Positions 1 through 6,660 are shown, counted from the first letter of the stretch. The stretch: DNA of 9,040 nt from an uncultured Alphaproteobacteria bacterium (GCA_902619055.1 CACNCW010000031.1:1-9040); one strand, 5' to 3'. Notes: generated from the letters alone by a model not told the origin. Numbers and translations: made by a program.

Positions 1-39
1 AAGATTGATCTAGTAGAAGCGCAAAAAATTCTAAACTAA
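1..39 (+). CDS. hisA: HisA C-terminal end (partial)
   Basis: Frame 1 from the window edge encodes twelve residues, [12 protein letters not shown], and stops with TAA at 37-39. This matches the usual C-terminal helix of HisA, the phosphoribosylformimino-AICAR-phosphate isomerase that makes the substrate of HisF; HisA proteins commonly end in a G-K-x-D-L-x-E-A-hydrophobic pattern. The stop lies one base before the hisF ATG, as expected for the common hisA-hisF operon order. Only the tail is visible, so the call rests on this short motif plus its position; another his gene or an unrelated protein cannot be strictly excluded. Confidence 0.7.
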   Translation, partial: KIDLVEAQKILN

Positions 40-40
40 A

Positions 41-796
41 ATGGTAAAAACAAGAATAATCCCATGCTTGGACGTTAAAGATGGAAGGGTTGTAAAGGGA
101 ATCAATTTTTTAAATTTAATTGATGCAGGAGATCCTGTTGAACAAGCAAAACACTATTCTGATAATGGGGCTGATGAAATATGTTTTTTAGATATTAGCG
201 CATCATTAGAAGATAGAGATACTATGATTAATGTAGTTAAAAAAACTGCAAACGAGGTTTTTATCCCCCTTACAGTTGGTGGTGGAATTTCATCAATAGA
301 AAACATACAAGCCTTACTTAAAGCTGGCGCCGACAAAGTTTCTATAAATTCTGCTGCAATTAAAAACCCCAATATCATTAAAGAGGCTTCTGAATATTTT
401 GGAAACCAATGCATTGTTGTGGCTGTCGATGCAAAAAAACACAATGATGATTGGTTTGTTTATTCTCATGGTGGGACTAAGAAAACTGATTTATTTGCTT
501 TAAGCTGGATAGAAAAAGTTCAAGAGCTAGGAGCTGGGGAAATTCTTTTAACATCAATGGATAAGGATGGTACAAAATCTGGCTTTGATAATGAACTGCT
601 GGGTAAAGTATCACAATTTATAAAGATACCAGTAATAGCTAGCGGGGGAGTTGGAACTCTGGATCATTTCTATGACGGTGTAGTTAAAGGCAAAGCTGAT
701 GCATTATTAGCGGCCTCAGTCTTTCATTTTAATGAAATTAGCATTAAAGAAGTAAAGGAATACTTAAAGGGTAAAAATATAAGCATTAGAGATTAA
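41..796 (+). CDS. hisF: Imidazole glycerol phosphate synthase, cyclase subunit HisF
   Basis: HisF is the (beta/alpha)8-barrel subunit that uses ammonia from the HisH glutaminase to convert PRFAR into imidazole glycerol phosphate and AICAR, linking histidine and purine synthesis in the cytoplasm. The protein has 251 residues, full length for the family. Both catalytic aspartates are present: Asp11 in the N-terminal [16 protein letters not shown] motif and Asp130 in VVAVDAKK. Phosphate-binding glycine loops are visible at about 79-83 (VGGGIS) and 201-205 (ASGGVG). The half-barrel signatures [11 protein letters not shown] and [10 protein letters not shown] are also intact. The ATG lies one base after the putative hisA stop with no Shine-Dalgarno sequence, so translational coupling is likely. 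hisE follows after 5 bases. Confidence 0.97.
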   Translation: MVKTRIIPCLDVKDGRVVKGINFLNLIDAGDPVEQAKHYSDNGADEICFLDISASLEDRDTMINVVKKTANEVFIPLTVGGGISSIENIQALLKAGADKVSINSAAIKNPNIIKEASEYFGNQCIVVAVDAKKHNDDWFVYSHGGTKKTDLFALSWIEKVQELGAGEILLTSMDKDGTKSGFDNELLGKVSQFIKIPVIASGGVGTLDHFYDGVVKGKADALLAASVFHFNEISIKEVKEYLKGKNISIRD

Positions 797-801
797 ATTT
801 T

Positions 802-1074
802 ATGAAAATTGAAGACTTAAATGAAATTATAAATAATAGAGTACAAACAAGAAAAAAAAATTCGTATACCAATAAGTTATTAAAGTTAGGGCCAAAAAAA
901 ATAGCTCAAAAATTTGGAGAAGAATCATCAGAATTAATTATAGATTTTTTAAAAGGATCAAAAAAAAGAACTATAGAGGAAGCTGTGGATGTAATCTACC
1001 ATCTATTAGTTTTATTAAAGTCAAAAAAAATTTCAATGAATGAAATACATAAAGAGCTAGAAAAAAGAAAATAA
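802..1074 (+). CDS. hisE: Phosphoribosyl-ATP pyrophosphatase HisE
   Basis: HisE hydrolyses phosphoribosyl-ATP to phosphoribosyl-AMP, the second step of histidine synthesis. At 90 residues the protein is a typical stand-alone HisE, not a HisI-HisE fusion; no hisI is in the window. The family pattern is clear: SYTNKLL at 21-27, then KIAQKFGEESSEL with the metal-binding GEExxE acidic helix at about 39-44, then EEAVDVIYHLLVLL at 59-72, which carries the second acidic cluster. The protein is rich in lysine, in line with the AT-rich coding. The gene lies 5 bases after hisF and 6 bases before the HIT gene, so the three are probably cotranscribed. It has no visible Shine-Dalgarno sequence. Confidence 0.93.
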   Translation: MKIEDLNEIINNRVQTRKKNSYTNKLLKLGPKKIAQKFGEESSELIIDFLKGSKKRTIEEAVDVIYHLLVLLKSKKISMNEIHKELEKRK

Positions 1075-1080
1075 GACTCC

Positions 1081-1431
1081 ATGTATGATGAAAACAATAT
1101 CTTTGCAAAAATATTAAGAAAGGAAATGCCTTGTGATAAAGTTTATGAAGATGAGTTCAGTTTATTTTTTAATGATATTAATCCCCAAGCTAAAATTCAT
1201 ATTTTAGGTATACCAAAATTCCCGTGTACAACTTTCTCTGATTTTTTAAAAAATGCAGATAATGAAAATATCACATCTTTTTTTAAAAGTGTTCAACTTG
1301 TTATAAATGATCTAAATATTGAAAAAAGTGGGTATAGATTAATTACAAACTCTGGTGAAGATGGTGGACAAGAGGTTCCACATTTTCATATTCATATTTT
1401 AGCTGGAGAAAAAATTGGAAGCTTAAGATAA
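1081..1431 (+). CDS. HIT-family (histidine triad) nucleotide-binding protein, HinT-like
   Basis: The histidine triad is seen directly as HFHIHIL at residues 101-107 (His101, 103, 105), preceded by the usual N-x-G-x-x-x-G-G-Q-x-V-x-H pattern starting at Asn90. The N-terminal NIFAKILRKEMPCDKVYEDE is the typical HinT opening, here without the zinc-type cysteine pair that some relatives carry. Length (116 residues) fits the HinT branch, which in known members hydrolyses purine nucleoside phosphoramidates and acyl-adenylates; the exact substrate here cannot be read from sequence. It is the last gene of the plus-strand his block. Its stop is one base from the stop of the convergent BON-domain gene, leaving no room for an independent terminator. 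Confidence 0.92.
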   Translation: MYDENNIFAKILRKEMPCDKVYEDEFSLFFNDINPQAKIHILGIPKFPCTTFSDFLKNADNENITSFFKSVQLVINDLNIEKSGYRLITNSGEDGGQEVPHFHIHILAGEKIGSLR

Positions 1432-1432
1432 A

Positions 1433-2041
1433 TTATAGTTTCTCTCTTATAATTACATAGTTAACAATTTCATTAGCACCCTTTATGTTTTTAAGTGCAA
1501 CTATCATTTCATCCAACAGATCTTGGCGTACTGTGATACCAGCTACATAAATTTTACCTTGGATAGTTTCAAAATTAAATGTAATTGCTTTAATCCCAAC
1601 GGTTTTAGCAGCTACAGCTCTTGCTTGTGTATTAATCCATAAATCACTAGCATAGTCTTTCAATGTTGTTCTGTTCCCAATTTCTATTTCATTTATAATT
1701 TCTTTAACTCCTTCAACCTCCCAAACTAATCTTACTGCATCAATTCTAATTTCTTGATTATCAACAAGACCAGTTAATAAAATTCTTCCTTCTAAAACAC
1801 TTGTATTTATATTTACAAAAAGATTGTTTTCTGCGTTAAGGAATTTTGCTGCAATATTTACCTTAATGGTTGCATCATCTATCACGGTACCAAGCGATCT
1901 CTCCCCCTCAGCAACTACCATTGCACTACCCCCGCCTGTTGCAAGTATGCTTGCTGGTGAACATCCATAATTAACAGATGCAAAAATTAAAAATATTGGA
2001 ATAATTAAAATTTTAATTACTTTTTTAATTTTAACAGCCAT
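1433..2041 (-). CDS. dolP: Two-BON-domain lipoprotein, DolP/YraP type
   Basis: The 202-residue protein begins with a lysine-rich n-region and a hydrophobic stretch (about 10-22) ending in VNYGC, so Cys27 is the probable lipidated residue, although Asn at -3 is not the classical lipobox choice. Two BON domains follow, at roughly 53-121 and 131-200. Segments such as ERSLGTVIDDATIKV, NEIEIGNRTTLKDYASDLWI and GKIYVAGI line up, from memory, with E. coli DolP (YraP), an outer-membrane lipoprotein that binds anionic phospholipid and supports envelope integrity. The ATG at 2041 lies inside the end of rsmI (25-base overlap), so the two are probably one transcript with coupled translation. No Shine-Dalgarno sequence is seen. 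The rsmI and LpoA-like neighbours match the E. coli yraL-yraM-yraP neighbourhood and support the call. Confidence 0.85.
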   Translation of the reverse strand: MAVKIKKVIKILIIPIFLIFASVNYGCSPASILATGGGSAMVVAEGERSLGTVIDDATIKVNIAAKFLNAENNLFVNINTSVLEGRILLTGLVDNQEIRIDAVRLVWEVEGVKEIINEIEIGNRTTLKDYASDLWINTQARAVAAKTVGIKAITFNFETIQGKIYVAGITVRQDLLDEMIVALKNIKGANEIVNYVIIREKL

Positions 2042-2859
2042 TTGTAAATTTGGTTTTTATTAATTTTTGTAAATTTATGTACTATTTCGACGATGTCGGT
2101 CAAAGAAAATTTTGTAGCCATTTTTTTCAATTCTTTACTATACAAATCAATGTTGTCAAAATCTTGATTTTTTGATCCTTGTTTATCAATGACAGCTACA
2201 AACTCTCCTTTAATATTTTCTTTATCTTCTAGGATTTTATTCTTCACACTGCCTGGATTTCCCCTAAAGACAAACTCATTTACCTTTGTAAGTTCCTTAC
2301 ATATTGAAATTGATCTATCACCTATAATATTTTCTAGGCAATCTAGAAAAATAATTAATTTATGACTTGAGACAAAAAATACACAAGTTTTTGTTTCTTG
2401 AGAAATATTTTTTACCAGGTCCTCTATCTTTTTTTTTGATTTTGGGACAAAACCAAAAAAAGCAAATTCTGATATCGGTAATCCGGATAACTGTAAACTT
2501 GATACAATTGATGAGGGACCAGGCACAGATGTAACTCTAATATTATTTGCAATACAATATTGTACTAAATTATATCCAGGATCTGAAACAAGTGGCGACC
2601 CAGCATCAGATATTAGAACACAATTTTTATTTTTTAATATAACTTTAATCTGATCTATAATTTTATGCTCATTATAATCGTGTAAAGCTATTAATTTCTT
2701 TTTAATGCCTAATTTATTTAGTAGTTTAAGTGAATGTTTAGGATTTTCACAAATAATGATATCACATTCTCCAAGAACTTTTACAGCTCTGTAGGTTATG
2801 TCTTCTAAATTGCCAATAGGTGTTGCCACAATTGAGAGACCATTAATAATATTATCCAT
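2017..2859 (-). CDS. rsmI: 16S rRNA (cytidine(1402)-2'-O)-methyltransferase RsmI
   Basis: RsmI is the SAM-dependent tetrapyrrole-methylase-fold enzyme that 2'-O-methylates C1402 in the decoding centre of 16S rRNA. Length (280 residues) is normal. Signatures in order: SIVATPIGNLEDITYRA (9-25), LISDAGSPLVSDPGY (82-96), the SVPGPSS loop (111-117), and FAFFGFVPKSKKKI (132-145). Two usually conserved spots deviate: the family's acidic-Asp-Thr-Arg motif after strand 2 reads CENPKHS (37-43), and the usual H-x-H-N-E reads HDYNE (60-64). The ATG at 2859 is preferred because the next in-frame starts would cut into the first beta strand. No Shine-Dalgarno sequence precedes it, only A/T-rich DNA. Its 5' end overlaps the divergent LpoA-like gene by 62 bases, and its 3' end overlaps dolP by 25. 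Confidence 0.93.
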   Translation of the reverse strand: MDNIINGLSIVATPIGNLEDITYRAVKVLGECDIIICENPKHSLKLLNKLGIKKKLIALHDYNEHKIIDQIKVILKNKNCVLISDAGSPLVSDPGYNLVQYCIANNIRVTSVPGPSSIVSSLQLSGLPISEFAFFGFVPKSKKKIEDLVKNISQETKTCVFFVSSHKLIIFLDCLENIIGDRSISICKELTKVNEFVFRGNPGSVKNKILEDKENIKGEFVAVIDKQGSKNQDFDNIDLYSKELKKMATKFSLTDIVEIVHKFTKINKNQIYKWLLKLKK

Positions 2860-4126
2860 TATTTACATATTTATATTTATAATTTCATGTACTCCAGTAA
2901 ATTTATCTAAACAAGATACAAAAAATACTCAACAAACATCTATTTCTGAAAAACCAATTGAAGATAAAACCGAAAAAAAGGTAATTGAAGAAAAAGAAAG
3001 CAAACAAGATAAGCAGAAAAAGATTTTAGACGATATTGTCTTAGATAAAACAATTATTGCTTTATTTGCAAAAGATGACGATAAAAAAACCACAAAACAA
3101 TTCTTGAATATATATGAATTGGGAATTTATAATCTTGGTATAAACGATGTCATTATACAAATAGAATTTTTTGAAAACGAAAATGATCTAAAAAAAATTA
3201 TAGAAAAAAATCTACTACCTGGGAAGATTTTTCTAGGACCAGTTCAATCTAAGTATGCAAAAATCTTAGATAATTATTGCACTCATGAGGTAATATTTTT
3301 TTCATACTCTTCTAATTCTTCATTAGCTAAAGATTGTGTTTATTTAATAAATTTTTTTCCACAAAATGAACTTTCACAACTTATGTTATATTTAAACGAT
3401 GATGCAAAAGTTGCGCTTCTTTATCCTGAGAATGAATATGGATATTTAATAAACAGTCTAATTGATGATATAATGTTTGAAAGTCCTGCAATATTAGTCA
3501 ACAGATCTTCATATAATGACGAATTAACAAATGTAAGAGAATCAATAAAAGAATTGGGAAAATATGAATTGAGAAAATATGAATTGAATAGGCAAAAACA
3601 AATTCTATCTTCTAAAAAAGATGAAAAATCAAAAAAGAGATTAAAAAAATTAGAAAGATTTAAAACTACAAGTGACTATGATTTTACACATATCTTGATT
3701 GCTGATTATGGTTTGAATTTACTTCAGGTTGCACCTCTTCTACCATACTACGATATAGATCCTAATATCGTACAGTTTATGGGAACTGGAGTAATAGATG
3801 ATAAAACTTTTTTCTATGAACCTTCTTTACAGGGAGCAATATTTCCAGGAATACCCGAAAAAAGACGAATAAACATAATAAATAACTATATGGATATATA
3901 TGATGATGAATTTTTGAGAATCTCAACATTGCCTTATGACTTAATAGCTTTAATTAATTTCATCTACACAAAGGAATATAAACTTATCGATGTAATTAAA
4001 TTATTTAACAATCCGAACAAAAAATTTGAAGGTATTGATGGAAACTTTTATTTTAAAGATAATATGATTGAAAGAGATCTTAACATATTAAAGATAGACA
4101 ACGGCAATTCTGTTGTAATTAATTAG
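2798..4126 (+). CDS. LpoA/LppC-type penicillin-binding protein activator, lipoprotein
   Basis: The 442-residue protein starts with a lysine/arginine-containing n-region, a hydrophobic core (about 16-29) and a good lipobox, I-I-S-C, with Cys31 the likely lipidated residue. A charged low-complexity linker (about 35-78) then leads to a periplasmic-binding-protein-like domain from about 82 to the end. Features shared with alphaproteobacterial LppC proteins include KIFLGPVQS, VALLYPENEYG, HILIADYGLNLLQVAPLL, QFMGTGVIDD and LPYDLIALINFIY. In E. coli, LpoA activates PBP1A from the outer membrane; a similar role is inferred. Unlike E. coli LpoA there is no N-terminal TPR half. The start must be ATG 2798 or TTG 2810, because no other standard start precedes the signal peptide, which forces overlap with rsmI. 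A lysine-rich insertion near 250-290 contains a short tandem repeat. Its end overlaps convergent rdgB by 8 bases. Confidence 0.82.
   Translation: MSSKLPIGVATIERPLIILSIIYIFIFIISCTPVNLSKQDTKNTQQTSISEKPIEDKTEKKVIEEKESKQDKQKKILDDIVLDKTIIALFAKDDDKKTTKQFLNIYELGIYNLGINDVIIQIEFFENENDLKKIIEKNLLPGKIFLGPVQSKYAKILDNYCTHEVIFFSYSSNSSLAKDCVYLINFFPQNELSQLMLYLNDDAKVALLYPENEYGYLINSLIDDIMFESPAILVNRSSYNDELTNVRESIKELGKYELRKYELNRQKQILSSKKDEKSKKRLKKLERFKTTSDYDFTHILIADYGLNLLQVAPLLPYYDIDPNIVQFMGTGVIDDKTFFYEPSLQGAIFPGIPEKRRINIINNYMDIYDDEFLRISTLPYDLIALINFIYTKEYKLIDVIKLFNNPNKKFEGIDGNFYFKDNMIERDLNILKIDNGNSVVIN
3551..3587 (+). repeat. 15-base in-frame tandem repeat inside the LpoA-like gene
   Basis: The unit gaattgRgaaaatat occurs at 3551-3565 and 3566-3580 with a single base difference, followed by a partial third copy starting gaattga at 3581. 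It encodes ELGKY-ELRKY-ELN starting at residue 252, at the beginning of a lysine/arginine-rich, probably helical insertion. Because 15 is a multiple of three, copy-number change by slippage would keep the reading frame. Confidence 0.85.
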
Positions 4127-4700
4127 TTAAGAAATTTATTAGCTTTGTTACCGCTATAGACCTATGACTAATTTTATTTTTTTCATTAGTGCTCAACTCA
4201 GCCAATGTTTTGTTATAATTTTTAGGAATGAAAACTGGATCGTACCCAAAACCAAACCTACCTTTAGCTTTTTCAGAAATTTTTCCATCAATTTTGCCAT
4301 TAAATATTACGTTTTGACTATCTTTTACTGATAAGCTTATTGAAGTTTTAAAGTAAGCATTTTGTTTGCTATTTTTTTTAGTACTTTTAATAATACTTTC
4401 AAAACAAGCCTCGTTACTTTTGAAATTATTTAAAAATCTTTTTGAAAGAACGCCTGGTTTCCAATTTAAGCTTTCAATGCATATTCCTGAGTCATCAGCA
4501 AAACAAGGAATCCCAGTTTTATTAAATCCATAGTCTGATTTAATTTTTGCATTTTCTTCGAAAGTTTGCCCACTTTCTTCTGGCTCTTCACTTATCTTTA
4601 TGTCATTTAATGAAAGAAGCTCTAGATTAAATTTGTTAAAGATTTTTTTAATTTCAATTATTTTATTTTTATTATTTGAAAAAAATAATAATTGCCTCAA
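4119..4700 (-). CDS. rdgB: dITP/XTP pyrophosphatase RdgB (non-canonical purine NTPase)
   Basis: RdgB (Ham1/ITPase fold) hydrolyses dITP, ITP and XTP to monophosphates and so keeps deaminated purines out of DNA and RNA. The 193-residue protein shows the family motifs in order: FFSNNKNKI (6-14), the substrate-loop ESGQTFEENAKIK (42-54), FADDSGICIE (67-76) with the metal-binding acidic pair, PGVLSKRF (82-89), GRFGFGYDPVFIP (147-159), AELSTNEKNKISHR (167-180). The start is TTG (4700-4698): a TGA stop lies three codons upstream in frame, and no ATG or GTG occurs before the conserved N-terminal motif. It begins one base after the rph stop without a Shine-Dalgarno sequence, so translation probably depends on coupling to rph. 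The rph-rdgB pair is a common bacterial arrangement. Confidence 0.94.
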   Translation of the reverse strand: MRQLLFFSNNKNKIIEIKKIFNKFNLELLSLNDIKISEEPEESGQTFEENAKIKSDYGFNKTGIPCFADDSGICIESLNWKPGVLSKRFLNNFKSNEACFESIIKSTKKNSKQNAYFKTSISLSVKDSQNVIFNGKIDGKISEKAKGRFGFGYDPVFIPKNYNKTLAELSTNEKNKISHRSIAVTKLINFLTN

Positions 4701-4701
4701 T

Positions 4702-5412
4702 TTATTTCAAAGCCTCTTTTTGTTTAGAAATTATCTCTTTAACCCCAATTTTTGCAAGTGAAAACATTTCTGTAAACTGAGTATCATTGAAAAAAAACTC
4801 TTCACCAGTAACCTGAATTTCAGATATTTCATCTGAGTCACAAATTACAAAATTTGCATCCACTTGAGCATCGGAATCTTCGTTATAATCTAGATCCAGT
4901 AAAGCCTTATTTTCGACTATTCCTGTTGATACTGCACCTATAAAGTTTTTGATAATTGGTTTTTGGAGATTATAATTATTCTTCAACTTCTCTATTGCCA
5001 GATATAAAGAAATAAATCCACCACTGATAGAAGCAGTTCTTGTCCCACCATCTGCTTGAATTACATCACAGTCTATTTTTATTTGACGCTCTCCAAGGTT
5101 TGAAAGATCTACAATAGATCTTAAGCTACGCCCAATTAATCTTTGTATTTCTTGCGTTCTACCTGATTGCTTTCCTTTTGCAGCCTCTCTGTCCATTCTA
5201 GTATTTGTTGACCTTGGTAGCATGCCGTATTCTGCTGTAACCCAACCTTTGCCAGTATTCTTTAACCAGTGAGGAACTTTTTCATCAATTGTTGCAAGAC
5301 ATAGGACATGTGTGTTACCAAATTTTACTAAGCATGAACCATCAGCATGAATATTTACATCTTTCTCAAATGAAATTTCACGCATTTGATTGAAGGATCT
5401 ATCTTTTCTCAT
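4702..5412 (-). CDS. rph: Ribonuclease PH
   Basis: RNase PH is a phosphorolytic 3'-5' exoribonuclease that trims tRNA 3' ends using inorganic phosphate and works as a hexameric ring. The protein has 236 residues, full length. Clear signatures are GWVTAEYGMLPRST (56-69), GKQSGRTQEIQRLIGRSLR (80-98) with the phosphate-site arginine in RTQEIQR, IDCDVIQADGGTRTASI (113-129) with the GTR phosphate loop, and LDLDYNEDSDAQVD (172-185), whose Asp179 and Asp185 correspond to the metal-binding catalytic pair of the family. No key residue is missing. It is divergent from hrcA across a 47-base gap and leads into rdgB one base after its stop. Confidence 0.97.
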   Translation of the reverse strand: MRKDRSFNQMREISFEKDVNIHADGSCLVKFGNTHVLCLATIDEKVPHWLKNTGKGWVTAEYGMLPRSTNTRMDREAAKGKQSGRTQEIQRLIGRSLRSIVDLSNLGERQIKIDCDVIQADGGTRTASISGGFISLYLAIEKLKNNYNLQKPIIKNFIGAVSTGIVENKALLDLDYNEDSDAQVDANFVICDSDEISEIQVTGEEFFFNDTQFTEMFSLAKIGVKEIISKQKEALK

Positions 5413-5459
5413 ATAAATTTAATAATAGTAGATAAATATTATTTTTAAATAAAATTCTT
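5413..5459. promoter_or_regulatory. Divergent rph/hrcA promoter interval with an AT-only dyad
   Basis: This 47-base gap separates two genes read outwards, so it should hold all or part of two promoters. It is almost entirely A and T, so several TATAAT-like hexamers can be drawn on either strand and none can be preferred. One perfect dyad is present: aataata at 5421-5427 and tattatt at 5437-5443 with a 9-base spacer. The 9-base spacing recalls the CIRCE operator of HrcA (TTAGCACTC-N9-GAGTGCTAA), but the arm sequences do not match it. In DNA this AT-rich such a dyad may arise by chance. No Shine-Dalgarno sequence precedes either gene. Confidence 0.4.
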
Positions 5460-6506
5460 ATGTCTGATAATGTATATGCACAAATTAATGATAGATCGAA
5501 ATTAATTTTCAAAAAATTAGTTGAGTCATATCTAAAAACTGGGTCTCCAGCAGGATCAGAAACAATTATGAAGATGGGAGGCTTAAATCTTTCCTCAGCA
5601 TCAATTAGATCTATTCTGTCAAATTTGCAAAAAGAAGGTCTTCTATATGCCCCCCACAGATCAGCTGGGCGAATGCCTACTGATAAAGGTATGCGGTTTT
5701 TTGTTGATGGACTGTTAGAATTTGGAAGAATATCTAAATTAGATAAAGAAAATATTAAACAGCAGTGCTTAACTAAGGGCAAATCTTATGAAGAGGTTCT
5801 CGATGTTGCGTCTAAGGCTATTTCAGGGTTATCAAGTTATGCTGGAATAGTTATCGCGCCAAAATTTCAAAAAAACTTAAAGCATGTTGAATTTATAAGA
5901 TTAAATAGTAGTCAATTAATGCTTATTCTTGCTTATGAGAATGGAGAAGTAGAAAATCGGATTATTGAAGATAATGGAAAATATAATAGTTCATTATTAA
6001 TACAGGCTTCAAACTACCTTACATCAAAGTTTACTAATAAAAATATTTCGCAAATTAAAAGATTAATACAAACAGAAATAAAAAATTCACAAAATGAACT
6101 AGAGTCAATTTCTTCAAAATTAATTCAACAAGGTATTATTGAAACTCAACCTAATAGCAAAAATCCTTATATTTTTTTACATGGTCAATCAAATTTATTA
6201 AAAGATGAAATAGTTTCAAAAGATTTAGATCAAATACGAAATCTTTTTGATGAAATTGAGAAAAAATCTAGTTTTGTAGATATATTAGAAACGGCAGGAA
6301 AAGCGAAAGGGGTTCAGATTTTTATTGGATCTAAAAATTTTTTGTTTAAACACTCTGGTCTTTCTATGGTAATGGCCCCATATAAAAATAATGATCAAGA
6401 AATCATAGGGGCTATAGGCGTAGTTGGTCCAACAAGATTAAACTACTCCAAAATAGTTCCGCTGGTTGATTATACATCTAAAATTATTGGAAAGGTGATT
6501 GATTAA
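5460..6506 (+). CDS. hrcA: Heat-inducible transcription repressor HrcA
   Basis: HrcA is the dimeric repressor that binds CIRCE operators, typically in front of groESL and/or dnaK operons, and needs GroEL to stay active. The 348-residue protein carries the N-terminal winged helix (about 8-75) with LSSASIRSILSNLQKEGLL at 44-62. The strongly conserved signature HRSAGRMPTDKGMRFFVD follows at 66-83. The C-terminal GAF-like region ends in SMVMAPYKNN and GAIGVVGPTRLNYSKIVPLV. Length is normal. The TAA stop (6504-6506) shares its last A with the next ATG, so hrcA and grpE are translationally coupled. No CIRCE sequence is seen anywhere in the window, so its targets probably lie elsewhere, for example groESL as in many alphaproteobacteria (family knowledge). 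Confidence 0.95.
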   Translation: MSDNVYAQINDRSKLIFKKLVESYLKTGSPAGSETIMKMGGLNLSSASIRSILSNLQKEGLLYAPHRSAGRMPTDKGMRFFVDGLLEFGRISKLDKENIKQQCLTKGKSYEEVLDVASKAISGLSSYAGIVIAPKFQKNLKHVEFIRLNSSQLMLILAYENGEVENRIIEDNGKYNSSLLIQASNYLTSKFTNKNISQIKRLIQTEIKNSQNELESISSKLIQQGIIETQPNSKNPYIFLHGQSNLLKDEIVSKDLDQIRNLFDEIEKKSSFVDILETAGKAKGVQIFIGSKNFLFKHSGLSMVMAPYKNNDQEIIGAIGVVGPTRLNYSKIVPLVDYTSKIIGKVID

Positions 6507-6649
6507 TGGTTGAGAAAAAAGAAGAAGATAACCAAAAAGAAGAAATTAAAGAACCTGATTCTGAGAATATTGACAACGATGAAGATAATAAAGATAGTCA
6601 AGAAAACACAGATTCAGAAGAGACAACTGAAGATGAAAATATAGAACAA
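6506..6649 (+). CDS. grpE: GrpE N-terminal fragment, broken at an inverted join
   Basis: About 48 residues of a strongly acidic, low-complexity leader ([10 protein letters not shown] through ENIEQ) are encoded before the sequence switches to antisense dnaJ. GrpE, the nucleotide-exchange factor of DnaK, typically begins with just such an unconserved acidic tail and normally has 180-210 residues; the long dimer helix and beta-wing domain are absent here. Identification rests on position (1-base overlap with hrcA, next to dnaK/dnaJ) and acidic character, not on a conserved motif. The frame stays open to 6775, but the extra 41 residues are antisense to well-conserved dnaJ sequence and are not GrpE. 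As shown the gene could not supply a working exchange factor. Confidence 0.65.
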
Positions 6650-6660
6650 GTACTTGGTCC
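6644..6660. other. Inverted chimeric junction between grpE and dnaJ
   Basis: Reading leftwards on the minus strand, DnaJ-like codons run up to Cys164 (TGT at 6648-6646, in GPSTC) and then turn into antisense of the acidic grpE leader. Reading rightwards, grpE-like acidic codons run to Gln48 (6647-6649) and then turn into antisense dnaJ. The switch therefore lies within a few bases of 6646-6650, where gaacaag fits both readings and may be microhomology. Two essential-type genes cut at a single shared point, in opposite orientation, indicate an inverted join: a chimera of amplification or assembly, or less probably a true inversion endpoint. Confidence 0.85.

Noticed and set aside
154..444. 96-residue open frame on the minus strand inside hisF
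   Set aside because: It is wholly antisense to a clearly functional hisF and has no recognisable motif or ribosome-binding site.
1431..1454. Inverted repeat aattata / tataatt as a terminator between the HIT gene and dolP
   Set aside because: The stem is made only of A-T pairs with a 10-base loop and lacks a following T-run on either strand, so it is too weak to call.
3276..3295. Possible CIRCE half-site (ttgcactca)
   Set aside because: It lies inside the LpoA-like coding region, has no inverted partner at the right spacing, and a single half-site is expected by chance.
5399..5782. 127-residue open frame on the minus strand over the hrcA 5' region and its promoter
   Set aside because: It is antisense to the conserved HrcA DNA-binding domain and shows no family features.
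6598..6645. Serine-rich C-terminal tail on the truncated DnaJ
   Set aside because: These residues are the reverse complement of the acidic grpE leader; they show no DnaJ similarity where the second zinc motif should be.
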